From Teredinibacter franksiae (GTDB lineage: Bacteria > Pseudomonadota > Gammaproteobacteria > Pseudomonadales > Cellvibrionaceae), in contig NZ_JACJUV010000001.1 in assembly GCF_014218805.1 (NCBI RefSeq), positions 744,001 through 808,000 on the forward strand: a stretch of 64,000 nt of DNA. The letters run 5' to 3'. Shown piece by piece: positions 1 through 10,338 of this stretch. The notes below the pieces were generated by a model, which was not told the DNA's origin, did not search any database, and saw only the letters and a list, made by a program, of their open reading frames with translations. Each line of letters opens with the position of its first letter. The stretch's first letter is position 1. Position numbers and translations under genes: made by a program.

Positions 1-1325
1 ACTGCATCAAGTAGCGCACGGCTTTGATCGTAGGGTGCGGCTTCTGTCATTTTTTGTGTGATAAATTTTTTGAGGTGCGGCTGCCGTTCAATGGCTTCAT
101 CAATCTCCGGGTCACTGCCGCGGCTATAGGCACCAATGGCAATTAAATCTCGATTAGTACGAAAACGGCTCAGTAACTGCTTGAATTTTTGTGCTCGTAA
201 AAGATGGTTTTCATCAACAATATTTGGCATAACACGACTGACGGAAGCCTCAACATCTATCGCCGGATAAACCCCCTCTTCCGCCAACTGACGGGAAAGC
301 ACAATATGACCGTCCAAAATGGCTCGCGACGCGTCGGCAATGGGGTCCTGTAAATCATCACCTTCGGTTAAGACGGTATAAAATGCGGTAATAGACCCAC
401 CGCCTTTATCCGCATTACCGGCACGCTCAACTAATTCAGGGATTTTGGCGAATACACTCGGGGGATAACCTTTTGTAGCCGGTGGCTCACCAATAGCCAA
501 TGAGATTTCACGTTGTGCCTGAGCAAACCGCGTAAGTGAATCCATTAACAAGAGAACGTTCTTTCCTTGGTCGCGGTAATATTCGGCAATACGCGTGGAC
601 AATTGCGACGCGCGTAAACGCATGAGCGGTGCATCATCGGCTGGCGCGGCCACGACAATGGCTTTGGTAAGCCCCTGCGGCCCAAGGGTATGATCAACGA
701 ACTCCTTTACCTCTCGGCCACGCTCACCGATTAAACCCACAACAACGATATCGGCCGTGGTAAACCGGGTCATCATGCCAAGCAATACACTTTTACCTAC
801 GCCACTACCGGCGAACAAGCCAATACGCTGGCCTTTACCAACGGTAAGTAAACTGTTTATGGCTCGAATACCCACATCCAACGGCTGATCGATGGGGTGC
901 CGGTGTAAGGGGTTTATGGTACTGGGTTCCAAGTCTATCTTTGCATCGGTATTTACGGGCCCTAGGCCATCTAACGGCTGACCAATACCATTAAGAATTC
1001 GACCACGCAGATGGTCGCCCATACACAAATTTTTGTGCGCATGTATTGGCACAACCCGCGCACCGGGCTGCAGGCCTTCGAGTTTTTGCACCGGCATCAA
1101 AAATGTTTTTTCATTATGGAAGCCAACCACTTCGGCCTCCAACTCGCGGCCATTACTTAAAACGACTTTACACTGTCGCCCCACCGGCACATTCAAGCCA
1201 ACGGCTTCTAAAGTTAATCCAACAAGGCGTGTAAGCCTACCTTCCGCCTCGGGAACTAAGTCTAGGGAATGATCGCGGTCATACTTTTTTAGCCGATCGA
1301 ATATTGACGGCGAGAACGTATTCAC
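1..1325 (-). CDS. fliI: FliI, flagellar export ATPase (C-terminus beyond window)
   Basis: ATPase of the flagellar type III export apparatus, acting at the cytoplasmic base with FliH and FliJ. Reading the minus strand from GTG at 1325 gives about 441 codons, so only the last few residues are missing. The P-loop GSGVGKS lies near residue 171 and the Walker B segment [12 protein letters not shown] near residue 262; both are typical of the F1-beta/FliI family. The GTG overlaps the fliH stop by 4 nt (GTGA), which indicates translational coupling. Last visible gene of the fliEFGHI operon. Confidence 0.95.
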   Translation of the reverse strand, partial: MNTFSPSIFDRLKKYDRDHSLDLVPEAEGRLTRLVGLTLEAVGLNVPVGRQCKVVLSNGRELEAEVVGFHNEKTFLMPVQKLEGLQPGARVVPIHAHKNLCMGDHLRGRILNGIGQPLDGLGPVNTDAKIDLEPSTINPLHRHPIDQPLDVGIRAINSLLTVGKGQRIGLFAGSGVGKSVLLGMMTRFTTADIVVVGLIGERGREVKEFVDHTLGPQGLTKAIVVAAPADDAPLMRLRASQLSTRIAEYYRDQGKNVLLLMDSLTRFAQAQREISLAIGEPPATKGYPPSVFAKIPELVERAGNADKGGGSITAFYTVLTEGDDLQDPIADASRAILDGHIVLSRQLAEEGVYPAIDVEASVSRVMPNIVDENHLLRAQKFKQLLSRFRTNRDLIAIGAYSRGSDPEIDEAIERQPHLKKFITQKMTEAAPYDQSRALLDA

Positions 1326-2227
1326 GCTGGGTCATCCAAGATGTTCTCGGATGATGACGCTGGAGAGCTAAATGAGGCCTCTGTAGAGGCGTTCGGAGCC
1401 GTGCTATTAGGTGTCGGCGGCGGACGACTAGTGTGTGATTCAGTGAGATCATCTACACTCGTTGAAACATCCCCCCGCGGTATGTCCGACATTTCTTCAA
1501 CATCCTGTAAAAAGTACTCGAATCGTTTTTCGATAGAGAAATCCACAAGGCTTTCGGCTGATTCAACTCGACAGCCTCCGGATGCCAAACGATTGTCGTC
1601 ACATAATCGCCAGCTTCTATGTTGCTGCGGCATTATGTCATCGAGTAATTTTGCGTCTTCTTCGTTTACAAATACGGTTACATTCTTGGCTCCCACCGGA
1701 AGCGCAGCTAACGCCCGCCCCACCAATTCACCCAGCTTATTTGGATCTGCCTGAATGGTATCAGCCACCAATTTTTGCGTGAGCCTCAAGGCAAGATCAA
1801 CAACCTGTTTTTCCAGTAGCGTATCCTGATCAAGCATGGGCGCCATCAACCTATTCGCAATTTCGGTAATACGCTTTTTTTCGTTGTCGAGCCCCTCACG
1901 AGTGTCACGATAAGCACGCTGCTCGCCAGCGGTTTGACCCTTTTTTTCACCCTGAGCCAAACCCTTTTCCATACCCTCTTTAAAACCGTCAGCGTAGCCT
2001 TCCTGCTGAGCTTGGTCAGCAATATTCTGAAGCTGCTCAGCGGTTAAAGGCTTAGGCTTTGCGTGGCGAGGAACATTTTCAATTTTTTCTTTAGATTGGT
2101 CCTTCTTTTCACGTTGTGAGCTTTTAACCACTTTCTTGTTTTTACCAATACTAGGCAGTGTCCAGGTAGACACTGAACCTGCGTCGCCAGTAAAATTTTT
2201 GTCGTCATTACTACCACGATTAATCAC
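1322..2227 (-). CDS. fliH: FliH, export-ATPase regulator
   Basis: Peripheral stalk-like protein that binds and regulates FliI. 301 residues. A charged Lys/Glu-rich N-terminus (about 20-60) precedes a region with the FliH GxxxG-type repeats ([21 protein letters not shown], about 77-97), followed by the conserved V/F-ATPase E-subunit-like C-terminal half. The acidic Ser/Pro-rich tail (about 250-301) is longer than usual. GTG start overlaps the fliG stop by 4 nt, and its stop overlaps fliI. Confidence 0.92.
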   Translation of the reverse strand: MINRGSNDDKNFTGDAGSVSTWTLPSIGKNKKVVKSSQREKKDQSKEKIENVPRHAKPKPLTAEQLQNIADQAQQEGYADGFKEGMEKGLAQGEKKGQTAGEQRAYRDTREGLDNEKKRITEIANRLMAPMLDQDTLLEKQVVDLALRLTQKLVADTIQADPNKLGELVGRALAALPVGAKNVTVFVNEEDAKLLDDIMPQQHRSWRLCDDNRLASGGCRVESAESLVDFSIEKRFEYFLQDVEEMSDIPRGDVSTSVDDLTESHTSRPPPTPNSTAPNASTEASFSSPASSSENILDDPA

Positions 2228-3258
2228 AGCATTTCTTCGCCACCGCCGCCCAAGTTAATTTCGCCAGCATCCGCCATTCGGCGGGCAACCGTAAGGATTT
2301 CTTTCTGCGAACTTTCCACCTCTGAAACCTTAACCGGTCCTTTCGCATCAAGATCGTCCCGTAGTAATTCTGCCGCTCGTTTAGACATGTTAGCGAATAT
2401 CTTATCCTGCAAGGCTTCATCGGCACCTTTAAGCGCGAGTATAAGCACATCAGACGATATTTCACGTAATAGCGCTTGAATACCCCGGTCGTCCACATCT
2501 TTAAGATTTTCAAATACAAACATGAGGTCGGCAATTTGATTGCCCATATCATCATCAATTTCGCGAATAGAATCCATAAGCTCACCACCGATGGCGCTAT
2601 CCAAATTATTGACAATTTCTGCAGCCGTTTTAAAGCCACCCATTTCTTTTGTTTGCGACCCGGCATTACCGGAAAACTGTTTTTCCAAAATGTCATTTAG
2701 TTCTTGCAAAGCCCCAGGCTGAACAGTATCCAATGCGGCTACACGCATCATCACATCTAGGCGTACTTTCTCAGAAAAATGGGCCAACACCTCCGCCGAC
2801 TGGTCTGCGTCCAAATAGGCCAACACTATGGCCTGAATTTGGGGATGCTCATTACGAATAATATCGGCAACTGAGCGTGCTTCCATCCACTTGAGCGTAT
2901 CCAACCCAGTGGTATTACCGCCGAGCAAAATTCTATCGATTAAACCATTGGCCTTATCTTCTCCCAAGGCCGTAACGAGCATGTTACGAATGTAGTTATC
3001 TGCCCCCATTCCTAGCCCTGTTTGGGTTCTCACTTCTTCCATAAAGCTATTCAGCACAACTTCTACTTCATATTGCTGTACATTATTCAGCGCCGCCATT
3101 GCGGTACCTAATCGCTGAACTTCTTTTGGGCCCATGTGCCGTAATATTTCAGCGGCGCTTTTTTCGCCAAGGGTCATCAATAAAATGGCCGCCTGATCTA
3201 CCCGGTTTAAACTAACCGTTGGTTTGCCATCCTGATCAGTCGCTGGAGGGTTTGCCAC
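2224..3258 (-). CDS. fliG: FliG, flagellar rotor/switch protein
   Basis: Switch-complex (C-ring) protein that joins FliF and FliM and carries the torque-generating charges. 344 residues, close to the usual 330-340. The N-terminal FliF-binding domain begins near LNRVDQAAILLMTLG. The middle domain contains the EHPQ motif (NEHPQIQAIVLAYL). The C-terminal charged helix KRAAELLRDDL carries the Arg and paired Asp residues that face the stator. Starts 2 nt after the fliF stop. Confidence 0.97.
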   Translation of the reverse strand: MANPPATDQDGKPTVSLNRVDQAAILLMTLGEKSAAEILRHMGPKEVQRLGTAMAALNNVQQYEVEVVLNSFMEEVRTQTGLGMGADNYIRNMLVTALGEDKANGLIDRILLGGNTTGLDTLKWMEARSVADIIRNEHPQIQAIVLAYLDADQSAEVLAHFSEKVRLDVMMRVAALDTVQPGALQELNDILEKQFSGNAGSQTKEMGGFKTAAEIVNNLDSAIGGELMDSIREIDDDMGNQIADLMFVFENLKDVDDRGIQALLREISSDVLILALKGADEALQDKIFANMSKRAAELLRDDLDAKGPVKVSEVESSQKEILTVARRMADAGEINLGGGGEEML

Positions 3259-3260
3259 GC

Positions 3261-4934
3261 TTATTCCTCATTTATCCAACGCTTGATAACTTGGGCGACA
3301 CGCCCGGCATCTTCTGCCACCAAGCCTTTTACCGCGTTCAATTGTTGTTCATAGCTTTCTTCCGGGCTAGGCAGCGCTAATGCGTCACCACCGGTAAGCG
3401 TTACGGTCTCATCCGAAAGTGAATCGAAAGAGTCAATTCCCGCGGCCTGCAGAGCGGCAATTTCTTTTGCTTCGTCATCCGCTTTGGATTTCGCCCCTGC
3501 CCCTGCCAAACTTTTTAATACCGGCCTTAACAAACCTGTTATAAGCACCAATATTATCAATACCCCCGCCGCTTGTTTCGCTACCTGTTTAAACCAGTCG
3601 GATTCCCAGATGGGCAACTCTTCCATCGCATCCACTTTAGGCAGCGGAATAAAAGCCTCATTCAATATATTGACACTGTCACCACGAGCGGCCGAAAAGC
3701 CCACCGCGTTTCGAACAAGTATAGACAACCTCTCCAACTCAACATCCGTCCATCGAACAGGATTCACTTCGCCTGTTGCGGCATCAAGCACTTTTTTATC
3801 ATCAATCACCACCGCTACCGTTAACCGGCGCAATCGTCCTTTTTCATGTTTGGTATAACTAACCGTTCTGTCCAGCTCGTAATTCTTGGTTGACTGGGTA
3901 CGGCGATTGCTGGGTGGTGGCGCGTCCTCACCTTCGTTTCTGTTGTTAGCCACTTCGGGCGCCGCGCCAGCGGCTGGGGGCTGATTGGTAAGAGCCCCAG
4001 GTATGCCCCCACCTCCCGCCGCCCCAATGCGTTGTTCGTCCACCGACTGCTCGCTACGAATCGCCGGCAAATCAGGATTATAGGACTCTTCAGCCTGCTC
4101 AATTTCAGTAAAATCAATATCAGCAGCAACTTCGGTTTTAAAATTGGCATCACCTAAAATTGGCGATAGCAAACGCCGAATACGCAACACAACATCGCCT
4201 TCAATTTTACGGGTGTAATCGATGTGCTGAGCGGCAACCACAAGCTTCTCATCTTCGGCACCAACCGAAAGTAAGCTTCCTTTTTGATCAACAATAGTGA
4301 CATTCTCCACATCCAGCTCAGGAATACTGGAGGCGACTAAGTTAGCAATGCCACGAACTTGCTTGGGCTGAATAGGTCGGCCGGGAAACAGGTCTAAAAA
4401 CACCGAAGCGCTGGGCTCTCTGCCGTCGCGAATAAATACCGTTCGTTTAGGTATAGCTAAATGCACTCTTGCACCGCGCACAGAATTAATACTGCCAATA
4501 GTACGCGCCAACTCCCCCTCTAACCCGCGTCGATAACGCGTGGCCTCCATAAACTGACTGGTACCAAGCGGCTGCTCTTGATCCAACAATTCAAAACCAA
4601 CTGACTTATCTCCCTGAATACCGTTTTCAGCAAGTACCAATCGTGCTTTATGTACTTTATCCACTGCGACCATAAGCGCACCGGTGGAGCCGTCAATTTT
4701 GTAGGGGATTTCATTAAAATCGAGTATTTGACCAACTTCGGATGAATCGAGGCGGTCGAGACTTCCATAAAGGGGCTTATAGTCTTCGCCCTGACTCCAA
4801 AGTACTACCGCAAAGCCGATGGCTACACTGGCCGCCAAGCCAATCATCAAACCTGCCTGACGGACAAGGTTTAGATTGTTAAAGCCTTCAATCAGCTCAG
4901 TAGTACCGCCGGCGCTGGCTGCTGCATTTGCCAT
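3261..4934 (-). CDS. fliF: FliF, MS-ring protein
   Basis: Forms the MS ring in the inner membrane, the base on which the flagellum assembles. 557 residues, typical length. Transmembrane segments near residues 28-47 (AGLMIGLAASVAIGF) and near 450-470 (AGVLIILVLITGLL) flank the periplasmic ring-building and collar domains; a Pro/Ala/Gly-rich stretch (about 305-345) lies in the collar region. The short cytoplasmic tail after the second segment is the FliG-binding part. Between fliE (42 bp upstream) and fliG. Confidence 0.97.
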   Translation of the reverse strand: MANAAASAGGTTELIEGFNNLNLVRQAGLMIGLAASVAIGFAVVLWSQGEDYKPLYGSLDRLDSSEVGQILDFNEIPYKIDGSTGALMVAVDKVHKARLVLAENGIQGDKSVGFELLDQEQPLGTSQFMEATRYRRGLEGELARTIGSINSVRGARVHLAIPKRTVFIRDGREPSASVFLDLFPGRPIQPKQVRGIANLVASSIPELDVENVTIVDQKGSLLSVGAEDEKLVVAAQHIDYTRKIEGDVVLRIRRLLSPILGDANFKTEVAADIDFTEIEQAEESYNPDLPAIRSEQSVDEQRIGAAGGGGIPGALTNQPPAAGAAPEVANNRNEGEDAPPPSNRRTQSTKNYELDRTVSYTKHEKGRLRRLTVAVVIDDKKVLDAATGEVNPVRWTDVELERLSILVRNAVGFSAARGDSVNILNEAFIPLPKVDAMEELPIWESDWFKQVAKQAAGVLIILVLITGLLRPVLKSLAGAGAKSKADDEAKEIAALQAAGIDSFDSLSDETVTLTGGDALALPSPEESYEQQLNAVKGLVAEDAGRVAQVIKRWINEE

Positions 4935-4976
4935 AGTTCAGTGTCCAATGTTAATTTTTATGCACCCATCAACGAT

Positions 4977-5348
4977 TTAGATGGGCATATTCATAACGTC
5001 GCGATAAGCCTCCACTAGCTTATTGCGCACCTGGACCATCGCATCGAAGGCCACTCCCGCTTTTTGTGATGCAATCATTACATCCGTTACGTCAATATTC
5101 TGATCTCCCCGCACATAGGCCTCAGCCATAGAACTTGAAGCTTGTTGAACGTCATTCACCTTGTTAACGGCCTGAGACATAATGTCGCCAAACTCGGGGC
5201 TCTTTACCTTACCCGACTCATACAACCCCTCGCCGCCGGTGATTCTATCCTTCGCAGCCAATCCATCCGGCCCACCAAACGCACTGGTTTGCTGCTTGAT
5301 CGCTCGCATTTCCACTAACAGTCGATTAACGTCCATTCGGTCGTTCAT
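4977..5348 (-). CDS. fliE: FliE, MS-ring/rod junction protein
   Basis: Small component that links the MS ring to the proximal rod. 123 residues against a usual ~105; the extra residues are at the N-terminus. An internal Met (MDVNRLL) four residues in is an alternative start. The C-terminal half with [37 protein letters not shown] is the highly conserved family signature. First gene of the fliEFGHI transcription unit, preceded by a sigma-54 promoter. Confidence 0.95.
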   Translation of the reverse strand: MNDRMDVNRLLVEMRAIKQQTSAFGGPDGLAAKDRITGGEGLYESGKVKSPEFGDIMSQAVNKVNDVQQASSSMAEAYVRGDQNIDVTDVMIASQKAGVAFDAMVQVRNKLVEAYRDVMNMPI

Positions 5349-5440
5349 GATCGCATCTCTAAATTGCCACGTATTACTTAAGGATTTAATGCCAGATTAT
5401 TGTCGTTTGCGGAAGCGAAACGACTTTACAGTTAGAGAAA

Positions 5441-5460
5441 AAGCACAAACTGGGCCAAGG
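5441..5460 (-). promoter_or_regulatory. Sigma-54 promoter of fliE operon
   Basis: Minus strand reads TTGGCCCAGTTTGTGCT: GG (-24) and GC (-12) separated by exactly 10 nt, about 95 nt upstream of the fliE start. Not a perfect consensus (GTGCT for TTGCT), but in the place where FleR-dependent promoters are known in relatives. Confidence 0.65.
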
Positions 5461-5782
5461 TTTGCCAAAGCGGCAATTTATTACCGCTTTCACCGGCACC
5501 GGAATTCTGGAGGAGTCAATAAAGGGTATTCTGATAAAGAAAAGCTGTAAGGGGAATGTATAAATGTAGAAAAGCCGAAACCATTCAGCTAAGAACAATC
5601 TCGGCTATACCTGTGCCCATACGAGTAACAAGCACATTAGCAATAGGCGCATAGATTTAAACACCGAGTGCTGCACCGGTTTGCTCCCGGTTTACCCTTA
5701 GTTTACTACCTGCGCCATGAGCTGACTTTGCTGCATAGTGTGCAAGCAACCGGCAACTCAAAAACTGATGATAAAAAACCGT
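5461..5782. other. Spacer upstream of fliE promoter
   Basis: No convincing gene. At 5467-5490 there is an inverted repeat with arms AAAGCGG and CCGCTTT around a 10-nt centre, just upstream of the sigma-54 promoter; it is a candidate activator site or a hairpin. I see nothing else in 5491-5782, which is the 3' spacer of the small gene at 5783-5980. Confidence 0.4.
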
Positions 5783-5980
5783 TTAAATATCGAAATTAAA
5801 TTCCCGCACTTCTCTTAGAAGGCGCATTTCTTCAATTTTATTTTCAAGCCTGCGACGTGCATCTGTATGAGCCTCCACGCCAGCAACGCCGTCACTGCCC
5901 AAGGTTTCTTCAACCTCTAGGGCATTTTCCAGAATAACATTGTTCAAGTCAGAAGAACTATCCAAAACCTCTATACCCAT
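5783..5980 (-). CDS. Small acidic/basic protein of unknown function
   Basis: 65 residues. An acidic N-terminal half is followed by a strongly basic/acidic helix, DARRRLENKIEEMRLLREVREFNFDI. The C-terminal half resembles the small PA3496-type proteins of gammaproteobacteria, but I cannot confirm membership. The ATG at 5980 is chosen because GGAG lies 8 nt before it; a GTG five codons upstream would overlap that ribosome-binding site. Stands alone between fleR and fliE, on the same strand. Confidence 0.6.
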   Translation of the reverse strand: MGIEVLDSSSDLNNVILENALEVEETLGSDGVAGVEAHTDARRRLENKIEEMRLLREVREFNFDI

Positions 5981-6194
5981 AAAGCAGACTCCCACATAGG
6001 TAAATTCAAATTAAAAAAGGAAATGAATGAATACTAACTGCGGCTATCCTCCACTTTAATTGTTACAGTTCAGTTACGACAATATGAATATTGACGATTC
6101 AAGTCGATAATACCAAAACTTTTTTATTTTGAAATGTTTTTTTACCGTCTATTAGGAATAAAATGGGTACATTAGATTTTTATGTCTTTCCGCT

Positions 6195-7652
6195 CTAAAA
6201 GGCGGCGGCCTCGAGCGAGTACCCCTCATCCCGTAGTCTCGCCAACTTGTAACGCAGCGTTCTCGGGCTAATACCCAAACGTTCTGCGGTCTGTTTCTTA
6301 CTGCCTTTTTCTTGTCGTAGTGTTTGCAAAATAATTTCAAACTCACGTTTCATAAGATCTTTGTCAAGACGTGCAGAATCGTCTACTTGCTCGACTACCG
6401 CATGTTCAAACACACCCTCCGGAAGGGCCTCAGAAGCCGCCCGCAAAACAGTATTTTTGGTGTGCTCGGCGACCGCCTGGAAAAGCGAGGGCTTCTCACT
6501 ATAGGCTGCAGTTTCCGCCAACCCAAGGTCGGCTGTGCGCAGGGTGTTACCAGGCTGTAGAATGAGTGCACGCTGCATAACATTGTCTAGCTCTCGTACA
6601 TTACCCGGCCAGCTATAATCCTGCAAAAAATCTTTGGCATCCCCCGAAAGGCTGACGCCATTTCGATGTTGTTTAGCCGCATGACTCGCCAGTAAAGATT
6701 CCGCCAGCGGAATAATATCTTCTCTTCTATCACGCAACGGTGCCCACTGTAATGGCAGTACACTTAAGCGAAAATAGAGGTCTTCACGAAACTTTCCTTC
6801 CGCTACCAATAAACGCATATCCCGGTTAGATGTTGCAATAACACGTACATCCAAGCGTATGTTTTTTCGCCCCCCCAACCGCTCTACTTCACGCTCCTGC
6901 AGTACACGCAGTAGTTTTGCCTGTAAACCAAGGTCCATTTCAGAAATTTCGTCCAATAAAATGGTGCCACCATTGGCCTGCTCAAACTTCCCTGGCGATG
7001 ACTGGTAGGCACCGGTGTAGGCGCCTTTCTCATGACCAAACAACATAGCTTCGAGCATGTTTTCTGGAATCGCGGCGCAGTTTAAAGCCACAAAGGGCAT
7101 TTCCCTGCGGGGCGATTTTTCGTGAATATATTTTGCTAACACTTCTTTACCTGTGCCCGATTCGCCAACAACTAAAACCGTGGAATCCGATTCTGCCACC
7201 CGACAGGCCAGCTGTAACAATTGCCGGCTAACTTGAGCAATGGCAATAGGCTCGTTGGACTGATGTGTACCATGACCGACATACTTGCCAATGGTTTCCA
7301 TCAGTATTTTTGCTTCAAACGGTTTTACTAAGTAGTCCACAGCACCATTCCGCATAGCCTCAACAGAATCGCTGATGCTTGCATAAGCTGTTACCAATAG
7401 AACTGGAATTTGTGGGAAATCTTTTTTAACCTGCATCAATAGATCATGTCCACTCATCTTCCCCATGTTGACATCAGATATAATCAAGTCGAAATGCTGG
7501 GTCTCCTCAAGACGCATAAGCGCCTGTTCCGCGGAGTCGGCCTCAACAATATCGAACCCGTTTAACTGCAGCGTATCAACCAGCGCTTCGCGAAGATTTT
7601 TATCGTCCTCTACAACCAAAATTTGGCAGGCGTGAGAGCTATTGCTGGACAT
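6195..7652 (-). CDS. fleR: FleR/FlrC, sigma-54-dependent flagellar response regulator
   Basis: NtrC-type response regulator, phosphorylated by FleS, which activates sigma-54 promoters of mid-class flagellar genes. 485 residues: receiver domain (about 10-120, phospho-Asp in LIISDVNMGKMSG), AAA+ domain with Walker A GESGTGKE, the sigma-54 contact loop as GAYTGA (Tyr for the usual Phe), Walker B TILLDEIS, and a Fis-type HTH at the C-terminus (KKQTAERLGISPRTLRYKLARL). ATG at 7652 is preferred to an upstream TTG at 7664 because GGAG lies 6 nt before it. 24 bp after fleS. Confidence 0.93.
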   Translation of the reverse strand: MSSNSSHACQILVVEDDKNLREALVDTLQLNGFDIVEADSAEQALMRLEETQHFDLIISDVNMGKMSGHDLLMQVKKDFPQIPVLLVTAYASISDSVEAMRNGAVDYLVKPFEAKILMETIGKYVGHGTHQSNEPIAIAQVSRQLLQLACRVAESDSTVLVVGESGTGKEVLAKYIHEKSPRREMPFVALNCAAIPENMLEAMLFGHEKGAYTGAYQSSPGKFEQANGGTILLDEISEMDLGLQAKLLRVLQEREVERLGGRKNIRLDVRVIATSNRDMRLLVAEGKFREDLYFRLSVLPLQWAPLRDRREDIIPLAESLLASHAAKQHRNGVSLSGDAKDFLQDYSWPGNVRELDNVMQRALILQPGNTLRTADLGLAETAAYSEKPSLFQAVAEHTKNTVLRAASEALPEGVFEHAVVEQVDDSARLDKDLMKREFEIILQTLRQEKGSKKQTAERLGISPRTLRYKLARLRDEGYSLEAAAF

Positions 7653-7676
7653 ACTATTCTCCAATCTTCAGTTAAT

Positions 7677-8900
7677 TCAGGTGGCATGAAAGGGAATTAA
7701 GATATTCGCTAAAACCCCCCTCCCCTTCTTGGAATTCAATTTAAATTCACCTCCATGAGCTTTGACCACCTGCTGTACAACGGCCAATCCAAGCCCTGTA
7801 CCCTGTGCTTTTGTGGTGGTAAATATTTCGTAGCCTGCACTCAAAACTTCTTCAGCCATTCCTGGTCCGTTGTCTTGAATACTGATTCTCACGTACTCCG
7901 GTGTAAGAGTAGTAACATCAAAATCGAGGGTAAGAATGGCCCCTCCGTCTATCGCCTGTATACCATTATTGACCAAATTCATTAATGCGCTGATGAGTGC
8001 TTCCCTATTACATTTGATCGTACGAGCACCCACAGTATTGCTCCAATGGCACTGACTACCGGAAGACGATATGGCCACTTCCGCCGCTTCCCGCAAGCCT
8101 TTTTCTAAATCAGCTACGGTAATCACATCATTCAATGGAAGTTCACTTTTAACAAATAACAGCATGTCACGTACCTGTCGTTCCATATGCTGTAATCGGC
8201 CAAAAAGCTTTTTTGAGAAATCGCTTCGTTTTTCCACTGTTAAGCTGGAATGACACAGGTGATCGGCATACAGAATAGCTGCCGAGAGCGGCGTTCGAAT
8301 TTGGTGTGCCAGAGCTGAAACCATTTTCCCCATGGCTGACAACTTGTCGGTTCGACTTACCTGCTGCTGTAGTGCGCGCGTTTCGGTTAAATCGGTGAGC
8401 AAAATAATTTGGCCGCCTCCCTGTGTGCCACTGCGCTCACTCATATCCAGAGAGCTGGTCGCCACACTTAAGCGTCGCCCCGAACGCGTTGATACTTCTA
8501 GGCCATCGTCGTTACGCGGCGCAAAGCATTCACCGATGACTTCACGCCACAGGCGGCCATTTAGGGCTGTAGCCAGTAATCGGTGCGCAGCCGGGTTGGC
8601 TTCGGCAATACGACCGCGAGCATCCAGAACAATCACGCCACCGGGCAGAACGTCCAGTAACACAGCCATTCGCTGCGCCAATTGCTGTTTTTTATGGTGT
8701 TCGTCATCTTTCTCTGCCGAGACCTGATCCAGTTCAAGGGTTAGCTGGCCGACTTTCTTTTCCAGTACACGATAAGAGGTCGCCAGTTGCTGAGATGTCT
8801 CATTAAAAAACTCAAACGCTGCTGCCAGGCTCTCTTGCTTTTGAGCAAAAGAATCAGGGGTTTCGGACGGCTCTAATAACGATGGTGAAGCAGACAACAA
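7677..8900 (-). CDS. fleS: FleS/FlrB, flagellar sensor histidine kinase
   Basis: Soluble histidine kinase partner of FleR. 407 residues, no membrane segment. A coiled-coil-like N-terminus is followed by a PAS domain (about 80-170, GVIVLDARGRIAEANPAAHRLL), the H-box SALAHQIRTPLSAA (about 195-208) and an ATPase domain with N box NLVNNGIQAI and G boxes DNGPGMAEE and GTGLGLAVV. The start is TTG at 8900, with GGGAG 6 nt upstream and no nearby ATG. Directly precedes fleR. Confidence 0.93.
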   Translation of the reverse strand: MLSASPSLLEPSETPDSFAQKQESLAAAFEFFNETSQQLATSYRVLEKKVGQLTLELDQVSAEKDDEHHKKQQLAQRMAVLLDVLPGGVIVLDARGRIAEANPAAHRLLATALNGRLWREVIGECFAPRNDDGLEVSTRSGRRLSVATSSLDMSERSGTQGGGQIILLTDLTETRALQQQVSRTDKLSAMGKMVSALAHQIRTPLSAAILYADHLCHSSLTVEKRSDFSKKLFGRLQHMERQVRDMLLFVKSELPLNDVITVADLEKGLREAAEVAISSSGSQCHWSNTVGARTIKCNREALISALMNLVNNGIQAIDGGAILTLDFDVTTLTPEYVRISIQDNGPGMAEEVLSAGYEIFTTTKAQGTGLGLAVVQQVVKAHGGEFKLNSKKGRGVLANILIPFHAT

Positions 8901-8951
8901 GCTAATCTCCCGGCAGTAATATGTCGCACCAGAGGGTGTTAATAGCTGTAG

Positions 8952-8969
8952 TGCAAACCTAATGCCAGA
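8952..8969 (-). promoter_or_regulatory. Sigma-54 promoter of fleSR
   Basis: Minus strand CTGGCATTAGGTTTGCACT: GG-N10-GC with near-consensus TGGCAT and TTGCA boxes, 52 nt upstream of the fleS start. Known biology: fleSR/flrBC is activated by FleQ/FlrA with sigma-54. Confidence 0.8.
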
Positions 8970-9026
8970 AGAATTAATCCTTTTAAATCAAGGTGTTATT
9001 CTGTTCTTTGTGGGGGCTAGTGCAGA

Positions 9027-9070
9027 TTCGTCAGGGAATTGACGAAGAACCGCGGGCCGAGCGGCCCGCG
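9027..9070 (-). terminator. Hairpins downstream of purC
   Basis: Two adjacent hairpins: TTCGTCA/TGACGAA (9027-9033, 9040-9046) and the GC-rich CGCGGGCC/GGCCCGCG (9051-9058, 9063-9070, 4-nt loop), 17 nt after the purC stop. No U-run follows, so intrinsic termination is likely but not certain. Confidence 0.55.
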
Positions 9071-9087
9071 AGGAACGAACAATGTAC

Positions 9088-10188
9088 TTAGACAATAAGG
9101 TTGTACTGCTGCAAAACATCGATGATCTCTGCCCGAGGGTTCTCTGAGAGCGCTAGCTTTTGCCCTGTAATTTTTTCGGCTATCCCTGTGTACGTAGCCG
9201 ATACCTGCATGAGTACTTTTTCTGACAACGCATTATTTTTAGCCAATTCGCTGCGCTCGGCCATGCGATCTTTATTGAGCAGAATATCGGGATCTGGAAA
9301 GTGGTTCAGTAACAGCTGACGGAACTCTTCTTTAGACTTTTCAATCACCTTACCGTCGCGATAATGGGGCCCATCCCATATTCGGGAGGAATCCGGTGTT
9401 CCCACTTCGTCCATATAAATTAATTCTTCTTCACCCTTATCGTTGGTGACATAACCGAATTCAAACTTGGTATCGACAAAAATTTGGTCAAGCTTAGCCA
9501 GCTCCTCGGTTATGACATCGAAGCCTTCTTTTAATAGCTTTTCGTACTCATCGATATCCGTCGGACTCCGAAAATTAAAGGCCTGATAATTCTGTTCAAT
9601 GTCGCTACGGGTAATATTGACATCATCCACTTCCGGTACGCCGGGAATGCCTTGGAGAATGCCTTTAGTAGAGGGCGTAATCAGTAACTCGGACAGTTTT
9701 TGATCTTTCTGCAGGCCTTCTGGAATCTGAATACCGCAAAATTCACGCTCTCCTTTAGTATAAGAGCGCCACATTGATCCGGTAATATACTGTCGGCAAA
9801 TGGCTTCAATCATCACCGGTTTGGCTTTCTGCACAATCCATACAAACGGGTGTGGAATATCGAGAATATGACTGTTTGCCAAGCCTTTTTCACGGAACAA
9901 ACGAAACCAGTGATTTGATATAGCATTGAGTGATGCCCCTTTACCCGGAACACCGTTCATACCGCCTTCACCATGCCAAATACAGTCGAAAGCCGAAATA
10001 CGATCACTAATAACCATGATCGCCAGCGGTGCATCGGCGGCCACTTTATAACCGCGCTCCTGAATAAGGCGCTTACTATCAGCTTCAGTTAGCCAATATA
10101 CGGAACGGACTTTTCCACTATGGACGGGTTGATCGGTACGAATGGGCAGATCGTTATTAACGGAAAGAACGCGGTCTGCAAGGCTCAT
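9088..10188 (-). CDS. purC: PurC, SAICAR synthase
   Basis: Phosphoribosylaminoimidazole-succinocarboxamide synthase, the ATP-dependent ligation of aspartate to CAIR in purine synthesis. 366 residues, the longer form found in many gammaproteobacteria rather than the ~237-residue E. coli form. [10 protein letters not shown] near the N-terminus, [12 protein letters not shown] (about 60) and DTKFEFGYV (about 235) are family motifs. It lies between fleQ and fleS, in the same direction, breaking the usual fleQ-fleS-fleR order. Confidence 0.95.
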   Translation of the reverse strand: MSLADRVLSVNNDLPIRTDQPVHSGKVRSVYWLTEADSKRLIQERGYKVAADAPLAIMVISDRISAFDCIWHGEGGMNGVPGKGASLNAISNHWFRLFREKGLANSHILDIPHPFVWIVQKAKPVMIEAICRQYITGSMWRSYTKGEREFCGIQIPEGLQKDQKLSELLITPSTKGILQGIPGVPEVDDVNITRSDIEQNYQAFNFRSPTDIDEYEKLLKEGFDVITEELAKLDQIFVDTKFEFGYVTNDKGEEELIYMDEVGTPDSSRIWDGPHYRDGKVIEKSKEEFRQLLLNHFPDPDILLNKDRMAERSELAKNNALSEKVLMQVSATYTGIAEKITGQKLALSENPRAEIIDVLQQYNLIV

Positions 10189-10229
10189 AATGATTCTCGC
10201 TCAAATACTCTTAAATTGATTAGGGATAT

Positions 10230-10253
10230 TCGCTAGGTGAGGGAACCTAGCGA
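10230..10253 (-). terminator. Perfect 9-bp hairpin between fleQ and purC
   Basis: TCGCTAGGT and ACCTAGCGA around a 6-nt loop, 86 nt after the fleQ stop and 42 nt before the purC start. It fits a fleQ terminator; a role in the purC leader is possible. No strong U-run. Confidence 0.45.
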
Positions 10254-10338
10254 GAAGGGGCAGATAATAGCAAAAAAATGACGGAAGGGTCTAAGGCCAC
10301 CCGACTAGTTTTTATGATCGGTAGGACGCTAAGGGGAG

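Noticed and set aside
3821..4153. 110-codon minus-strand frame inside fliF
   Set aside because: Out-of-frame shadow of fliF.
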